64,000 nt of DNA. Origin: Actinomyces glycerinitolerans. GTDB taxonomy: Bacteria; Actinomycetota; Actinomycetes; Actinomycetales; Actinomycetaceae. Shown one piece after another: positions 40,928-50,300 of the stretch; position 1 is the stretch's first letter; each line of letters opens with the position of its first letter. The translations under genes and the position numbers were made by a program. The DNA lies in the NCBI RefSeq assembly GCF_900098745.1, contig NZ_FQTT01000014.1, positions 124,001-188,000 on the forward strand, read 5' to 3'. Under the pieces are notes generated by a model. The model did not search any database. It was not told the origin of the DNA and saw nothing but the letters and a program-made list of their open reading frames with translations.

Positions 40928-42151
40928 GTGGCGGAATCGCAGCACTATCAAGCAGTCATCAAGGTGGTGGGCGTCGGCGGCGGCGGCGTCAATGCCGTCA
41001 ACCGCATGATCGAGGCCGGCTTGCGCGGCGTCGAGTTCATCGCCGTCAATACCGACGCGCAGGCGCTGCTCATGTCCGACGCCGACACCAAGCTCGACGT
41101 CGGCCGCAACCTCACCCGCGGCCTCGGCGCCGGCGCCGACCCGACCATCGGCCGCAAGGCCGCCGAGGACCACGAGGACGACATCCAGGAGGCCCTCGAG
41201 GGCGCCGACATGGTCTTCGTCACCGCCGGCGAGGGTGGCGGCACCGGCACCGGTGCCGCCCCGATCGTCGCCAAGATCGCCCGCTCCCTGGGCGCGCTGA
41301 CCATCGGCGTGGTCACTCGGCCCTTCGCCTTCGAGGGGAGGCGGCGCGCCATGCAGGCCGAGGACGGCGTCACCAACCTGCGCGCCGAGGTGGACACCCT
41401 CATCGTCATCCCCAACGACCGGCTGCTGCAGATCGCCGACCGCAACATCAGTGTCGTCGACGCCTTCAAGCAGGCCGACCAGGTGCTGCTACAGGGTGTC
41501 CAGGGCATTACCGAACTCATCACCACGCCCGGCCTGATCAACGTTGACTTCAACGACGTCAAGTCCGTCATGCAGGACGCCGGCAGCGCCCTGATGGGTA
41601 TCGGCTCCGCCACCGGCGAGGATCGTGCCCTGACCGCCACCGAGCAGGCCATCGCCTCCCCGCTGCTCGAGTCCTCCATCGACGGCGCCCACGGCGTTCT
41701 GCTCTTCTTCCAGGGCGGCAGCGATCTGGGACTGTTCGAGATCTCCGAGGCGGCCAACCTGGTGCGCGAGGCGGTCCACCCCGAGGCCAACATCATCTTC
41801 GGCAACGTGGTCGACGGCGCCCTTGGCGACGAGGTGCGCGTCACCGTCATCGCCGCCGGCTTCGACGAGGAGGGCCCCGCGGACTCCGCTGCCGACGCGG
41901 CGGCCCCTCTGTCGCGCGCGGCCGCTACGGCCCGCCCCGCCCCTAGCCCCGCCACCCCGGCGCGCGGCGCCCACGCGGCCGAGAACCCGATCACCCGCCC
42001 CGTTCCGGCCGTCCCCGCCCCCACTACGGCGGAGGTGCCGACCTACGTCGACGACTCCCAGCCCGAGGCGGAGCCGGAGCTGACCGTGCCTCGGGTCATC
42101 GGCGTGGACGCCGAGAAGGACGACATCGACCTGCCCGACTTCCTGCGCTGA
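40928..42151 (+). CDS. ftsZ: Tubulin-like division GTPase
   Basis: A 407-residue FtsZ that assembles the division ring. [11 protein letters not shown] lies at 17-27, the tubulin signature GGGTGTG at 103-109, and the catalytic T7 region at [14 protein letters not shown] proline/alanine-rich linker of about 70 residues precedes the conserved C-terminal peptide DIDLPDFLR, the docking site for SepF and FtsW. GTG at 40928 follows GGAGG and matches the family start; a 17-codon upstream extension is rejected. pgeF starts three bases after the stop. Confidence 0.96.
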   Translation: MAESQHYQAVIKVVGVGGGGVNAVNRMIEAGLRGVEFIAVNTDAQALLMSDADTKLDVGRNLTRGLGAGADPTIGRKAAEDHEDDIQEALEGADMVFVTAGEGGGTGTGAAPIVAKIARSLGALTIGVVTRPFAFEGRRRAMQAEDGVTNLRAEVDTLIVIPNDRLLQIADRNISVVDAFKQADQVLLQGVQGITELITTPGLINVDFNDVKSVMQDAGSALMGIGSATGEDRALTATEQAIASPLLESSIDGAHGVLLFFQGGSDLGLFEISEAANLVREAVHPEANIIFGNVVDGALGDEVRVTVIAAGFDEEGPADSAADAAAPLSRAAATARPAPSPATPARGAHAAENPITRPVPAVPAPTTAEVPTYVDDSQPEAEPELTVPRVIGVDAEKDDIDLPDFLR

Positions 42152-42154
42152 ACC

Positions 42155-42982
42155 GTGGCGGAAGGGGCAGTAGCGGATGCGCTGATCGCCGTCGACATGG
42201 GCGACGGCGCCCGCGGCTACTTCACCACCCGCGCGCCCGCACCGGCGGGGGAGGGCGGCCCGTATGCGGGCTTCAACCTCGCCCTCCACGTCGGTGACGA
42301 CTCCGTCCGGGTTGAGGCTCACCGCCGCCGCCTCGCTCGGGCGCTGGGCGTTGTTCCCGACGCGGCGGAAGCCGCGCCCGGTGCCGGTGGCCGTGCAGGC
42401 ATCGCCTGGATGAACCAGGTGCACTCGGCCCGCATCGCCTCCGCCCAGGCCGACGCCGTGCCCACTGCCGATGCGCTGGTCCTGGATACCCGCACCCCAC
42501 CCGCCGGCCCGGGCGGCTCCGGTCCGCTCCCGGCGGCGGCCGCGGCCGTGCTCGTGGCCGACTGCGTACCGCTGCTGCTGGCCAGCGCCGACGGCGCCGC
42601 GGTTGCCGCCGTCCACGCCGGCCGCCGCGGGTTCCTGGCCGGAATCGTCCCGGCGGCCGTGGCGGCCCTGGTCGCCGTCGGCGCGGAGCCCGCCGGCATC
42701 CGCGCTGCCATTGGACCGTCGATCTGTGGCGCCTGCTACGAGGTGGGCGCCGCGCTGCACGCCGAGGCCGCGGACCGTGAGCCCGCCTGCGCCAGCACCA
42801 CGCGCTGGGGCACGCCCGGCATCGACCTGGCCGCCGGCATCACTGCCCAACTCGAACGCGCCGGCGTACGCCACATTCTCAACGTCCACTGCTGCACCTA
42901 CGAGCAAACCGAGCTGTACTCCTACCGGCGCGACGGCGTGACCGGTCGTCAGGCCGGGATTGTGCTGCCGGCACCGGCGTAA
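42155..42982 (+). CDS. pgeF: Purine nucleoside phosphorylase / laccase-domain protein (YfiH, PgeF)
   Basis: A 275-residue member of the multicopper-like YfiH family. Such proteins cleave adenosine and related nucleosides, and E. coli PgeF edits wrongly built peptidoglycan precursors containing L-Ser. Motifs: PYAGFNLALHVGDD, WMNQVHSARI with the first His, ADCVPLLLASAD with Cys, AAVHAGRRGFLAGIV with the second His, and GPSICGACYEVG. GTG at 42155 begins right after ftsZ, so it is probably co-transcribed. Its fixed position after ftsZ in actinobacteria fits a peptidoglycan-related role. Confidence 0.88.
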   Translation: MAEGAVADALIAVDMGDGARGYFTTRAPAPAGEGGPYAGFNLALHVGDDSVRVEAHRRRLARALGVVPDAAEAAPGAGGRAGIAWMNQVHSARIASAQADAVPTADALVLDTRTPPAGPGGSGPLPAAAAAVLVADCVPLLLASADGAAVAAVHAGRRGFLAGIVPAAVAALVAVGAEPAGIRAAIGPSICGACYEVGAALHAEAADREPACASTTRWGTPGIDLAAGITAQLERAGVRHILNVHCCTYEQTELYSYRRDGVTGRQAGIVLPAPA

Positions 42983-43114
42983 CGGCGCCGAATGGATACG
43001 GACGCGCCGATATCCGATGACACGCCGCAGTGAATCAGCCGCCAGTCCGTCGGCGCCCGATACCGTCAGCCTCGTCCGGACCGCAGGGAACCGGACGGAC
43101 AAGGAGCAACTCTC

Positions 43115-43585
43115 ATGAGCGCACTGCGTAAGATGACCAATTTCCTCGGCTACTCCGAGCCGATCGAAGAGGACTACGCCGACGCCCCCGAGGACACCCA
43201 CGTGGACTTCACCCAGGGCCTGGCCGATGACTACACGGACCACGACGCCGGCAACGTCTACGAGGCCCCCTTCGAGGAGGCGCCCGCCTCGGCGGCGACC
43301 CCGGATCTGCGTCGCATCGTCACCGTGCACCCCTCCACCTACAACGAGGCCCGGGTGATCGGCGAGTCCTTCCGGGATGGCGTACCGGTCATCGTCAACC
43401 TCACCAACATGAGCGAGTCCGACGCCCGCCGCATGGTCGACTTCTCCGCCGGGCTGGTCTTCGGGCTGCACGGCGCCATCGAGCGGGTCACCCCGCGCGT
43501 GTTCCTGCTGACCCCGACTTCGGTCGAGATCGACGACGGCGAGGGCGCCGATGACGCCCACGGTCGCTTCTTCAACCAGAGTTGA
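43115..43585 (+). CDS. sepF: FtsZ-anchoring division protein SepF
   Basis: A 156-residue protein with an N-terminal amphipathic membrane-targeting helix (MSALRKMTNFLGYSEP), an acidic linker to about residue 60, and the globular SepF domain at roughly 65-145 (RRIVTVHPSTYNEARVIGESF, MVDFSAGLVFGLHGAIERVTP, VFLLTPTSVEI). In actinobacteria, which lack FtsA and ZipA, SepF is the main membrane tether of FtsZ. ATG at 43115 follows AAGGAG. It lies 130 bp after pgeF and 21 bp before the YggT gene. Confidence 0.95.
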   Translation: MSALRKMTNFLGYSEPIEEDYADAPEDTHVDFTQGLADDYTDHDAGNVYEAPFEEAPASAATPDLRRIVTVHPSTYNEARVIGESFRDGVPVIVNLTNMSESDARRMVDFSAGLVFGLHGAIERVTPRVFLLTPTSVEIDDGEGADDAHGRFFNQS

Positions 43586-43606
43586 TCGGGCCGACCTGCG
43601 CAGCCC

Positions 43607-43897
43607 ATGACCGCAATTGTCGTCTCGATCATTTCGAGCCTGCTCAACCTCTATATTCTGATCCTGCTGATCCGTGTGGTGTTGGATTGGATCCAGCTGT
43701 TCGCTCGTAGCTGGCGCCCCACCGGCGTCGTGCTGGTTCTGGCCAATGCCGTCTACGGGCTTACCGACCCGCCGCTGCGGCAGATCCGCCGCTTCGTGCC
43801 GCTGGTGCGCCTGGGCGGCGTCGGCATAGACCTGAGTTTCCTGGTCCTGTGGTTCGGAATCGTCATCGTCCGGCGCCTGCTCCTGCTGCTGGTGTGA
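43607..43897 (+). CDS. YggT family membrane protein
   Basis: A 96-residue protein with two hydrophobic segments (about 4-23 and 72-94) separated by a loop with the family motif NAVYGLTDPPLRQIRRFVP. YggT proteins stand between sepF and divIVA in many Gram-positive bacteria and are presumed to help envelope growth or osmotic adaptation; the molecular role is not known. It is probably in one transcript with sepF. Confidence 0.88.
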   Translation: MTAIVVSIISSLLNLYILILLIRVVLDWIQLFARSWRPTGVVLVLANAVYGLTDPPLRQIRRFVPLVRLGGVGIDLSFLVLWFGIVIVRRLLLLLV

Positions 43898-44133
43898 CGT
43901 TCAACGCGGTCGCTGGATCGAGGATGCGGCAGGAATTCAGCCCGAAGGCGACATACATCGCCGCATGTGATGGTAACGTGACATGTGGTCCGCCCCATGG
44001 CGCTAACGCAACACGGGGTGTGGCCGGTCCCTTCCGATTTAACTCGCATCAGGAGCTGAGCATCCCGACAGCATGAGGGCCGGTTCTCCGGTGCCCAATC
44101 AGTCCACCCCACGACGCTGAGGAGATCATCATC

Positions 44134-44352
44134 ATGCCGCTGACCGCGGACGACGTCCTCAACAAGAAGCTTCCGACCACCCGATTCCGCGAAGGATACG
44201 GGCAGGAGGCAGTTGACGAGTTTCTTGATGAGGTGATCGCCGCCATGCGGAGTCTTGAGAACGAGTTGGCATCCGCGAAGGCCCGAGTTGCGCGCCTGGA
44301 GCGCGCCAATGCAAGGCTAAGGGGGCAGGCAGGGGCGACACCGGGCGCGTGA
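44134..44352 (+). CDS. Mini-DivIVA protein (N-terminal domain only)
   Basis: A 72-residue protein made of just the DivIVA lipid-binding domain and a short coiled coil. [22 protein letters not shown] and [19 protein letters not shown] align closely with the start of the full-length Wag31 encoded 110 bp downstream, about two-thirds identical over 45 residues. The coding sequence ends cleanly with TGA, has no frameshift, and ATG at 44134 follows GAGGAG nine bases earlier, so it looks functional rather than decayed. A short form could cap or poison Wag31 polymers or mark membrane curvature on its own. A partial tandem duplication is the likely origin. Confidence 0.75.
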   Translation: MPLTADDVLNKKLPTTRFREGYGQEAVDEFLDEVIAAMRSLENELASAKARVARLERANARLRGQAGATPGA

Positions 44353-44390
44353 CATGCGCCTCCGAATGTGGCCTGAACCTGGAGTTCAGG

Positions 44391-44396
44391 TAATCT
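44391..44396 (+). promoter_or_regulatory. -10 box of wag31
   Basis: TAATCT lies six bases before an in-frame ATG at 44403 and 66 bases before the family start at 44463. The inverted repeat CCTGAAC-N5-GTTCAGG (44372-44390) occupies the spacer just upstream, a possible operator. Confidence 0.5.
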
Positions 44397-44462
44397 GTCC
44401 GCATGAGTCGCCGGTCATCCGGTGCTCGTGGCATCTTCCGTAACGACACCGAGGTGACGACT

Positions 44463-45065
44463 ATGACGCTGCTAACCGCAGACGACGTCCTCAATAAGAA
44501 GTTCCAGGCAACCAAGTTCCGCGAGGGATACGAGCAGGACGAGGTCGACGAGTTCCTTGATGAGGTCGTCGAGTCCATGCGTCAGCTTGAGGCCGAGAAC
44601 GCCGACCTGAAGGCCAAGCTTGAGGCCGCGAACGCCCGCATCGCCGAGCTGGGTGAGGGCGCCCCGGCCGCGCCGGTCGCCGCGCGGGAGACCACGGTGG
44701 TGGAGCCCGTCGTCGAGCCGGCTCCCGTCGTGCCGGTCGCCGACGAGTCCCAGGAACCGGCGGCCGCCTCCGGCATGCTCGAGCTGGCCCAGCGCCTGCA
44801 CGACGAGCACGTCGCCAACGGCAAGGCCGAGGGCGAGCGCATCATCGCCGAGGCCCGCGCCACCGGTGAGCAGGTCGTGCGCGAGGCCGAGGACCAGCGC
44901 AACCGCACCCTGGCGCAGCTGGAGAAGGAGCGCTCCGGCCTGGAGCACAAGATCGACGAACTGCGCCGCTTCGAGTCCGACTACCGCACGCGCCTGAAGA
45001 GCTACCTGCAGAACCTGCTGACCACCGTCGAGGACGGCAACGCGTCGGCCGCGCCCAGCCTGTAA
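44463..45065 (+). CDS. wag31: Polar growth scaffold DivIVA/Wag31
   Basis: A 200-residue coiled-coil scaffold that gathers at negatively curved membrane and directs polar wall growth in actinobacteria. The N-terminal lipid-binding domain ([33 protein letters not shown]) is followed by a coiled coil, an Ala/Pro/Val-rich linker at about 62-98, and a second long coiled coil to about 190. ATG at 44463 matches the family start and follows GAGGTGA. An in-frame ATG at 44403 sits six bases after a TAATCT box, so a leaderless form with 20 extra residues is possible. A hairpin terminator follows. Confidence 0.93.
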   Translation: MTLLTADDVLNKKFQATKFREGYEQDEVDEFLDEVVESMRQLEAENADLKAKLEAANARIAELGEGAPAAPVAARETTVVEPVVEPAPVVPVADESQEPAAASGMLELAQRLHDEHVANGKAEGERIIAEARATGEQVVREAEDQRNRTLAQLEKERSGLEHKIDELRRFESDYRTRLKSYLQNLLTTVEDGNASAAPSL

Positions 45066-45102
45066 CGGCAGCGCCGACGCCGCAACCGCGTCATGACATC
45101 CG

Positions 45103-45145
45103 CCGGTCGGGGCGGCGGGCCCAGCCGGGCCGCCGCCCCGACCGG
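45103..45145 (+). terminator. wag31 terminator hairpin
   Basis: A 19-bp GC stem with one bulged G (45103-45122 with 45127-45145) and a four-base loop begins 38 nt after the wag31 stop. There is no T tract. Confidence 0.7.
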
Positions 45146-45203
45146 GTTCGTCTCTGCCGGGCGGTGGCAAGCCGCATCCACCCGTTGAACTCCACGAAGG
45201 ACC

Positions 45204-45833
45204 ATGAGCGAGACTCCCGAACCCGTCACGCCGATCCGGCCGACCTCCGCCGGCACGCCGGACACGCCGACCTCCGCCGGCATGCCGGAGGCGACCAAGA
45301 CGGCGTCCGTCCGGCGTCCGCACCGCCCCCTGGCGGCGTTGTGGACGCTGGCGGTCGCGGTGGTGGCCGTGGACCAGCTGACGAAGGTGTGGGCGGTAGC
45401 AGCCCTGTCGGATGGGCACCGCGTGCGCGTGCTGGGCGACTGGCTGACGCTGACGCTGCTGCGCAACCCCGGCGCCGCCTTCTCCTTCGCCACCGGTCAG
45501 ACCTGGATCTTCGCCCTGATCGCCATCATCGTAACCGTGGTGGTGATTCGCATCTCCCGACGACTGGGCTCCATGTGGTGGGCGGTCGCGCTCGGCCTGG
45601 TGCTGGGCGGCGCGGTGGGCAATCTCATCGATCGCCTGGTGCGCGCCCCCGGCGTGCTGCGCGGACACGTGGTGGACTTCATCGACTACGGCGGCTGGTT
45701 CGTGGGGAATGTGGCCGACATCGCCATCGTCGGCGCCGCCGTCATCATCATGGTGTTGTCCGTGCGCGGCCGCGAGTTGGACGGCAGCCGTGCTGGCGAG
45801 GGGCGCGGTCGGCATGCGGAGACCGACGCATGA
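45204..45833 (+). CDS. lspA: Lipoprotein signal peptidase (signal peptidase II)
   Basis: A 209-residue aspartyl membrane protease that removes signal peptides from prolipoproteins, such as the two lipoproteins encoded in this window. Four transmembrane helices are present; motifs are [31 protein letters not shown] and [20 protein letters not shown] with the two catalytic Asp. An N-terminal cytoplasmic extension of about 45 residues carries a short repeat ([18 protein letters not shown]). ATG at 45204 follows AAGGA. Its stop overlaps the start of the pseudouridine synthase gene, as in many bacteria. Confidence 0.94.
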   Translation: MSETPEPVTPIRPTSAGTPDTPTSAGMPEATKTASVRRPHRPLAALWTLAVAVVAVDQLTKVWAVAALSDGHRVRVLGDWLTLTLLRNPGAAFSFATGQTWIFALIAIIVTVVVIRISRRLGSMWWAVALGLVLGGAVGNLIDRLVRAPGVLRGHVVDFIDYGGWFVGNVADIAIVGAAVIIMVLSVRGRELDGSRAGEGRGRHAETDA

Positions 45834-46750
45834 GCCTGCGGCTGCTGCCCGTTCCGGACGGGCTCGTGGGGCAGCGGCTGGACGCGGCCCTGGCCCGCAT
45901 GACCGGGCTGTCCCGCTCCAAGGTTGAGGCCCTTTGCGCCGCCGGCCGGGTCCGCATCGACGGCGCGGCCGCGGACAAGGCGCAGCGGCTGGAGGCCGAC
46001 ACCACGATCGAGGCCGACCTGCCCGACCCGCGCCCGCCCGCGCCGGCTGCCACCCCGGTGGAGGGCATGAGAATCCTGTACGAGGACGCCGACATCGTCG
46101 TGGTCGACAAGCCCGCCGGCGTGGCCGCGCACCCGTCGGTCGGCTGGGACGGTCCCGATGTGCTCGGCGCGCTGCGAGCCATGCACATATCGGTGGCCAC
46201 CTCCGGCGCCGCCGAGCGACAGGGCATCGTCTCGCGGCTGGATGTGGGCACCTCCGGCGTCATGATCGTCGCCAAGGGGGAACGGGCCTACTCGGTGCTC
46301 AAGCGCGCCTTCCGTGAGCACACCGTCGACAAGGTCTACCACGCCGTCGTCCAAGGCCACCTGGACCCCTCCTCCGGCACGATCGACGCCCCCATCGGCC
46401 GTCACCCCGGCAGGGAGTGGAAGATGGCCATCATCGACGGCGGGCGCGAGTCCATCACCCACTATGACGTGATCGAATTCATGCCCCGCGCCAGCCTGGT
46501 GGAGGTCCACCTGGAGACCGGTCGCACCCACCAGATCCGCGTGCACATGGCCGCCGTCGGCCACCCCTGCGTGGGAGACGCCACCTACGGGGCGGACCCC
46601 ACCCTGAGCGCCCAGACCGGCCTGAGACGCCAGTGGCTGCACGCCACCGAACTGACCATCGCCCACCCGCTCACCGGCAGACGGATGACCTTCCACAGCG
46701 ATTACCCCGAGGACCTGACCCGGGCCCTGGAAGTCCTACGCCTGCCCTGA
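45830..46750 (+). CDS. rluD: RluA-family 23S rRNA pseudouridine synthase
   Basis: A 306-residue enzyme with an N-terminal S4 RNA-binding domain ([28 protein letters not shown]) and a catalytic domain carrying [15 protein letters not shown] with the active Asp, followed by [22 protein letters not shown] split over the usual motif III. The family modifies uridines in 23S rRNA; RluD (1911/1915/1917) is the best guess because of the lspA-rluD order. ATG at 45830 overlaps the lspA stop. Other RluA-type specificities remain possible. Confidence 0.92.
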   Translation: MSLRLLPVPDGLVGQRLDAALARMTGLSRSKVEALCAAGRVRIDGAAADKAQRLEADTTIEADLPDPRPPAPAATPVEGMRILYEDADIVVVDKPAGVAAHPSVGWDGPDVLGALRAMHISVATSGAAERQGIVSRLDVGTSGVMIVAKGERAYSVLKRAFREHTVDKVYHAVVQGHLDPSSGTIDAPIGRHPGREWKMAIIDGGRESITHYDVIEFMPRASLVEVHLETGRTHQIRVHMAAVGHPCVGDATYGADPTLSAQTGLRRQWLHATELTIAHPLTGRRMTFHSDYPEDLTRALEVLRLP

Positions 46751-46764
46751 ACCGCCTGCCGCCA

Positions 46765-47319
46765 ATGACCGCACCTGACCCGACCGGCCACCCGCCGCTG
46801 CGCATCACGCCGCTGCGCGCCGTCGTCGCCCCCATCCGCTTCGCCACCGCCCGCGGCGATGACGCCGACCCCGCCCTCGACGAGCTGCGCCGCGCGGTGG
46901 CGGACGTGCGTCTGGAGGTGTTCGTGGACGAGCAGGACGTCCCCCTCGCCCTGGAGATCGACGCCCGCGACTTCGCGGCCACCACCATCCACGTGCTCGC
47001 CTGCGGCGCGGACGGCGCCCCACTGGGCGCGGCGCGCCTGCTGCTGGAACCCGACCGCCCCGGGCAGGTCCACCTGGGACGCCTGGCCGTCAGACGCCCC
47101 GCCCGACGCACCGGGCTGGGGGCGCGCCTGGTCGCCGCCGTCGAGCAGGCCGCCCTGCGGTACGCGTCCGTGGAGGGCGCCGTCACCGTGGTGCTGGCGG
47201 CGCAGGAAACGGCCATGGGCTTCTATCGGCGCTGTGGCTACCGGGTGGTCACCGGGGAGCGCTACCTGGATGCCGGCATCTGGCATCAGGACATGGCCCG
47301 CACGCTCACACGCTCCTAA
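46765..47319 (+). CDS. ElaA-like GNAT acetyltransferase
   Basis: A 184-residue GNAT protein. VRLEVFVDEQDVPLALEIDARD is the typical start of the ElaA-like group, followed by GAARLL, HLGRLAVRRPARRTGLGARLV with the acetyl-CoA loop, and FYRRCGYRVVTGERYLDAG. ATG at 46765 lies 14 bases after the stop of rluD; longer readings of this frame overlap rluD and lack homology. The substrate is unknown. The stop codon region merges with the promoter of dnaE. Confidence 0.85.
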   Translation: MTAPDPTGHPPLRITPLRAVVAPIRFATARGDDADPALDELRRAVADVRLEVFVDEQDVPLALEIDARDFAATTIHVLACGADGAPLGAARLLLEPDRPGQVHLGRLAVRRPARRTGLGARLVAAVEQAALRYASVEGAVTVVLAAQETAMGFYRRCGYRVVTGERYLDAGIWHQDMARTLTRS

Positions 47320-47322
47320 GAT
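47317..47322 (+). promoter_or_regulatory. -10 box of dnaE
   Basis: TAAGAT includes the stop codon of the preceding gene and lies seven bases before the ATG at 47330. With no ribosome-binding site, a leaderless dnaE transcript is likely. Confidence 0.45.
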
Positions 47323-47329
47323 GAGCCGC

Positions 47330-50300
47330 ATGGCAGACACGAGCGTTGCGCAGACGGTGGACGAGCAGACCGACGGCCAGGAGCCCTACGACGACTTCGT
47401 CCACCTGCACGTTCACACCGACTACTCCATGCTCGATGGCGCCGGGAAGATCAAGAACTACGTCGCCGAGGCCAAACGGCTGGGGCAGCGTGCCCTGGCC
47501 ATCACCGACCACGGCTACATGTTCGGCGCCTACGAGTTCTACGCGGCCGCCAAGCAGGCCGGTATCAAGCCGATCATCGGGGTGGAGGCGTACATGACGC
47601 CGGGCACCTCCCGCTTCGACAAGACCCGTGTGTTCTGGGGAGACGAGTCCCAGCGCTCCGACGACGTCTCCGCCCGCGGCTCCTACACGCACATGACTCT
47701 GCTGTCCCGCAACGACGAGGGCCTGCACAACCTCATGCGCCTGGATTCCTACGCCTCCCTGGAGGGGCAGTGGGGCAAGGCGCCGCGTATGGACCGTGAG
47801 CTGCTGTCCCGCTACGCGGGCGGCCTCATCGGCTCAACCGGGTGCCCGTCCAGCGAGGTGCAGACCCGGCTGCGCCTGGGCCAGTGGGATGAGGCCCTGC
47901 GCGCCGCCGGCGAGCTGCAGGACATCTTCGGCAAGGACTTCTTCTACGTCGAGCTCATGGACCACGGGCTGGAGATCGAGCAGCGCGTCATTAAGGACCT
48001 GCTGCGCATCTCGGAAATATTGGACGCCCCCCTGCTGGCCACCAACGACTCCCACTACGTGCGCCCCGAGGACCGTACCGTGCAGGATGCGATGCTGTGC
48101 ATCAACTCCGGCTCGGTATTGTCGGACCCCGACCGCTTCAAGTTCGACGGCGACACCTACTACCTGCGTCCCGGGCGGGAGATGCGCGCCCTGTTCAAGG
48201 AGATGCCCCAGGCGTGTGACAACACCCTGCTGGTGGCCGAACAGTGCAACGTCAACTTCCAGACGGTTGACGATGGCGTGTCCTACATGCCGGCCTTCCC
48301 CGTGCCCGAGGGGGAGACCATGGAGTCCTGGTTCATCAAGGAATGCTGGAAGGGCATGGACCGCCGCTTCCACGGCGACATTCCCGAGGACTGCCGCAAG
48401 CAGGCCGAATATGAGATCGGCGTGATTGTGCAGATGGGCTTCCCCGGCTACTTCCTGGTGGTGGCCGACTACATCAACTGGGCCAAGCGGCAGGGCATTC
48501 GCGTGGGCCCGGGCCGCGGCTCCGGTGCCGGCTCCATGGTCGCCTACGCGATGGGCATCACCGAACTCAACCCCCTGAACCACGGGCTGATCTTCGAGCG
48601 CTTCCTCAACCCCGAGCGCATCTCCATGCCGGATATCGACGTCGACTTCGACGAGCGCCGGCGCGACGAGGTGCTGGAGTACGTCAAGCACAAGTACGGC
48701 GCGGACAAGATCAGCCAGGTGGTCACCTACGGCGTGATCAAGGCCAAGCAGGCCCTGAAGGACTCTTCCCGTGTCATGGGTTACCCCTACGCGGTCGGCG
48801 ACCGCCTGACCAAGGCGATGCCGCCGTCGGTGATGGGTAAGGACATCACCATCAAGGGCATGTTCAACCCCGAGGACCCACGCTACGGGGAGGCCCAACA
48901 GTTCCGCGACCTGCACACCGAGGACCCCGACGCGCAGAAGATCGTCGAGCTGGCCGGCGGCCTGGAGGGGATGACCCGCCAGTGGGGCGTACACGCCTGC
49001 GCGGTCATCATGTCCAGCCGGACGCTGACGGACATCATCCCCATGATGCAGCGGCTTCAGGACGGCGCCTACATCACCCAGTTCGACTACCCCACCTGCG
49101 AGCACCTGGGGCTGCTCAAGATGGACTTCCTGGGGCTGCGCAACCTCACGGTCATCTCCGATGCCCTGGACAACATCGTCGCCAACGGCAAGCCGGCTCT
49201 GGACATCGACAACATCTCCCTGGACGACCACGAGACCTACGCGATGCTCGCCCGCGGGGAGACCCTGGGCGTCTTCCAGCTGGACGGCTCCGGCATGCGC
49301 ACCCTGCTGCGGCTGATGAAGCCGGACAACTTCGAGGACATCTCCGCCGTCGGCGCCCTTTACCGGCCCGGCCCCATGGGCGCCGACTCGCACACCAACT
49401 ACGCCCTGCGCAAGAACGGCATGCAGGAGATCGTCCCCATCCACCCCGAGCTCAAGGACGTTCTGGATCCGATCCTGGGCACCACCTACGGCCTGATCGT
49501 CTACCAGGAGCAGGTCATGAGGATCGCCCAGGAGCTGGCGGGCTTCTCCCTGGGCAAGGCAGACAAGCTCCGCAAGGCCATGGGCAAGAAGAAGCCGGAG
49601 ATCCTGGCCAAGGAGTTCGTCGGCTTCCGGCAGGGCATGTTGGACAACGGCTACTCCGAGGAGGCCATCCAGACCCTGTGGGACGTCGTCGTCCCCTTCT
49701 CCTCCTACGCCTTCAACAAGGCTCACTCGGCTGCCTACGGCGTGGTGACCTACTGGACCGCCTATCTCAAGTGCCACTACGCGACCGAGTACATGGCGGC
49801 CATTCTCACCTCCCAGAAGGACAACAAGGACAAGCTGGCCGTCTACCTGGGCGAGTGCCGCCACATGGGTATCAAGGTGCTTCCCCCGGACGTCAACGCC
49901 TCGCGCGCCCAGTTCTCCGCCGTGGGCGAGGACATTCGCTTCGGCCTGGGCGCCATCCGCAATGTCGGTGCCAACGTCGTCGACGCCATCGTGCAGGCGC
50001 GCGAGCAGAAGGGCGACTTCACCAGCTTCGAGGACTTCCTCGACAAGGTCCCGGCGGTGGTGTGCAACAAGCGCACCATCGACTCCCTGATCAAGGCCGG
50101 CGCCTTCGACACGCTGGGCAAGTCCCGGCGCGCCCTGCAGGCCTGCCACGAGGACTTCGTCGATGAGATCATCGGCGTCAAGCGCAACGAGGCCGCCGGC
50201 CAGTTCGACCTGTTCGCCTCCCTCATGGGGGAGGGGGGCGGCGAGGCCGCCGATGCCGGCTTCGGTTCCGGCCCGGTCTTCTCCTCGGAGGTGCCCGACC

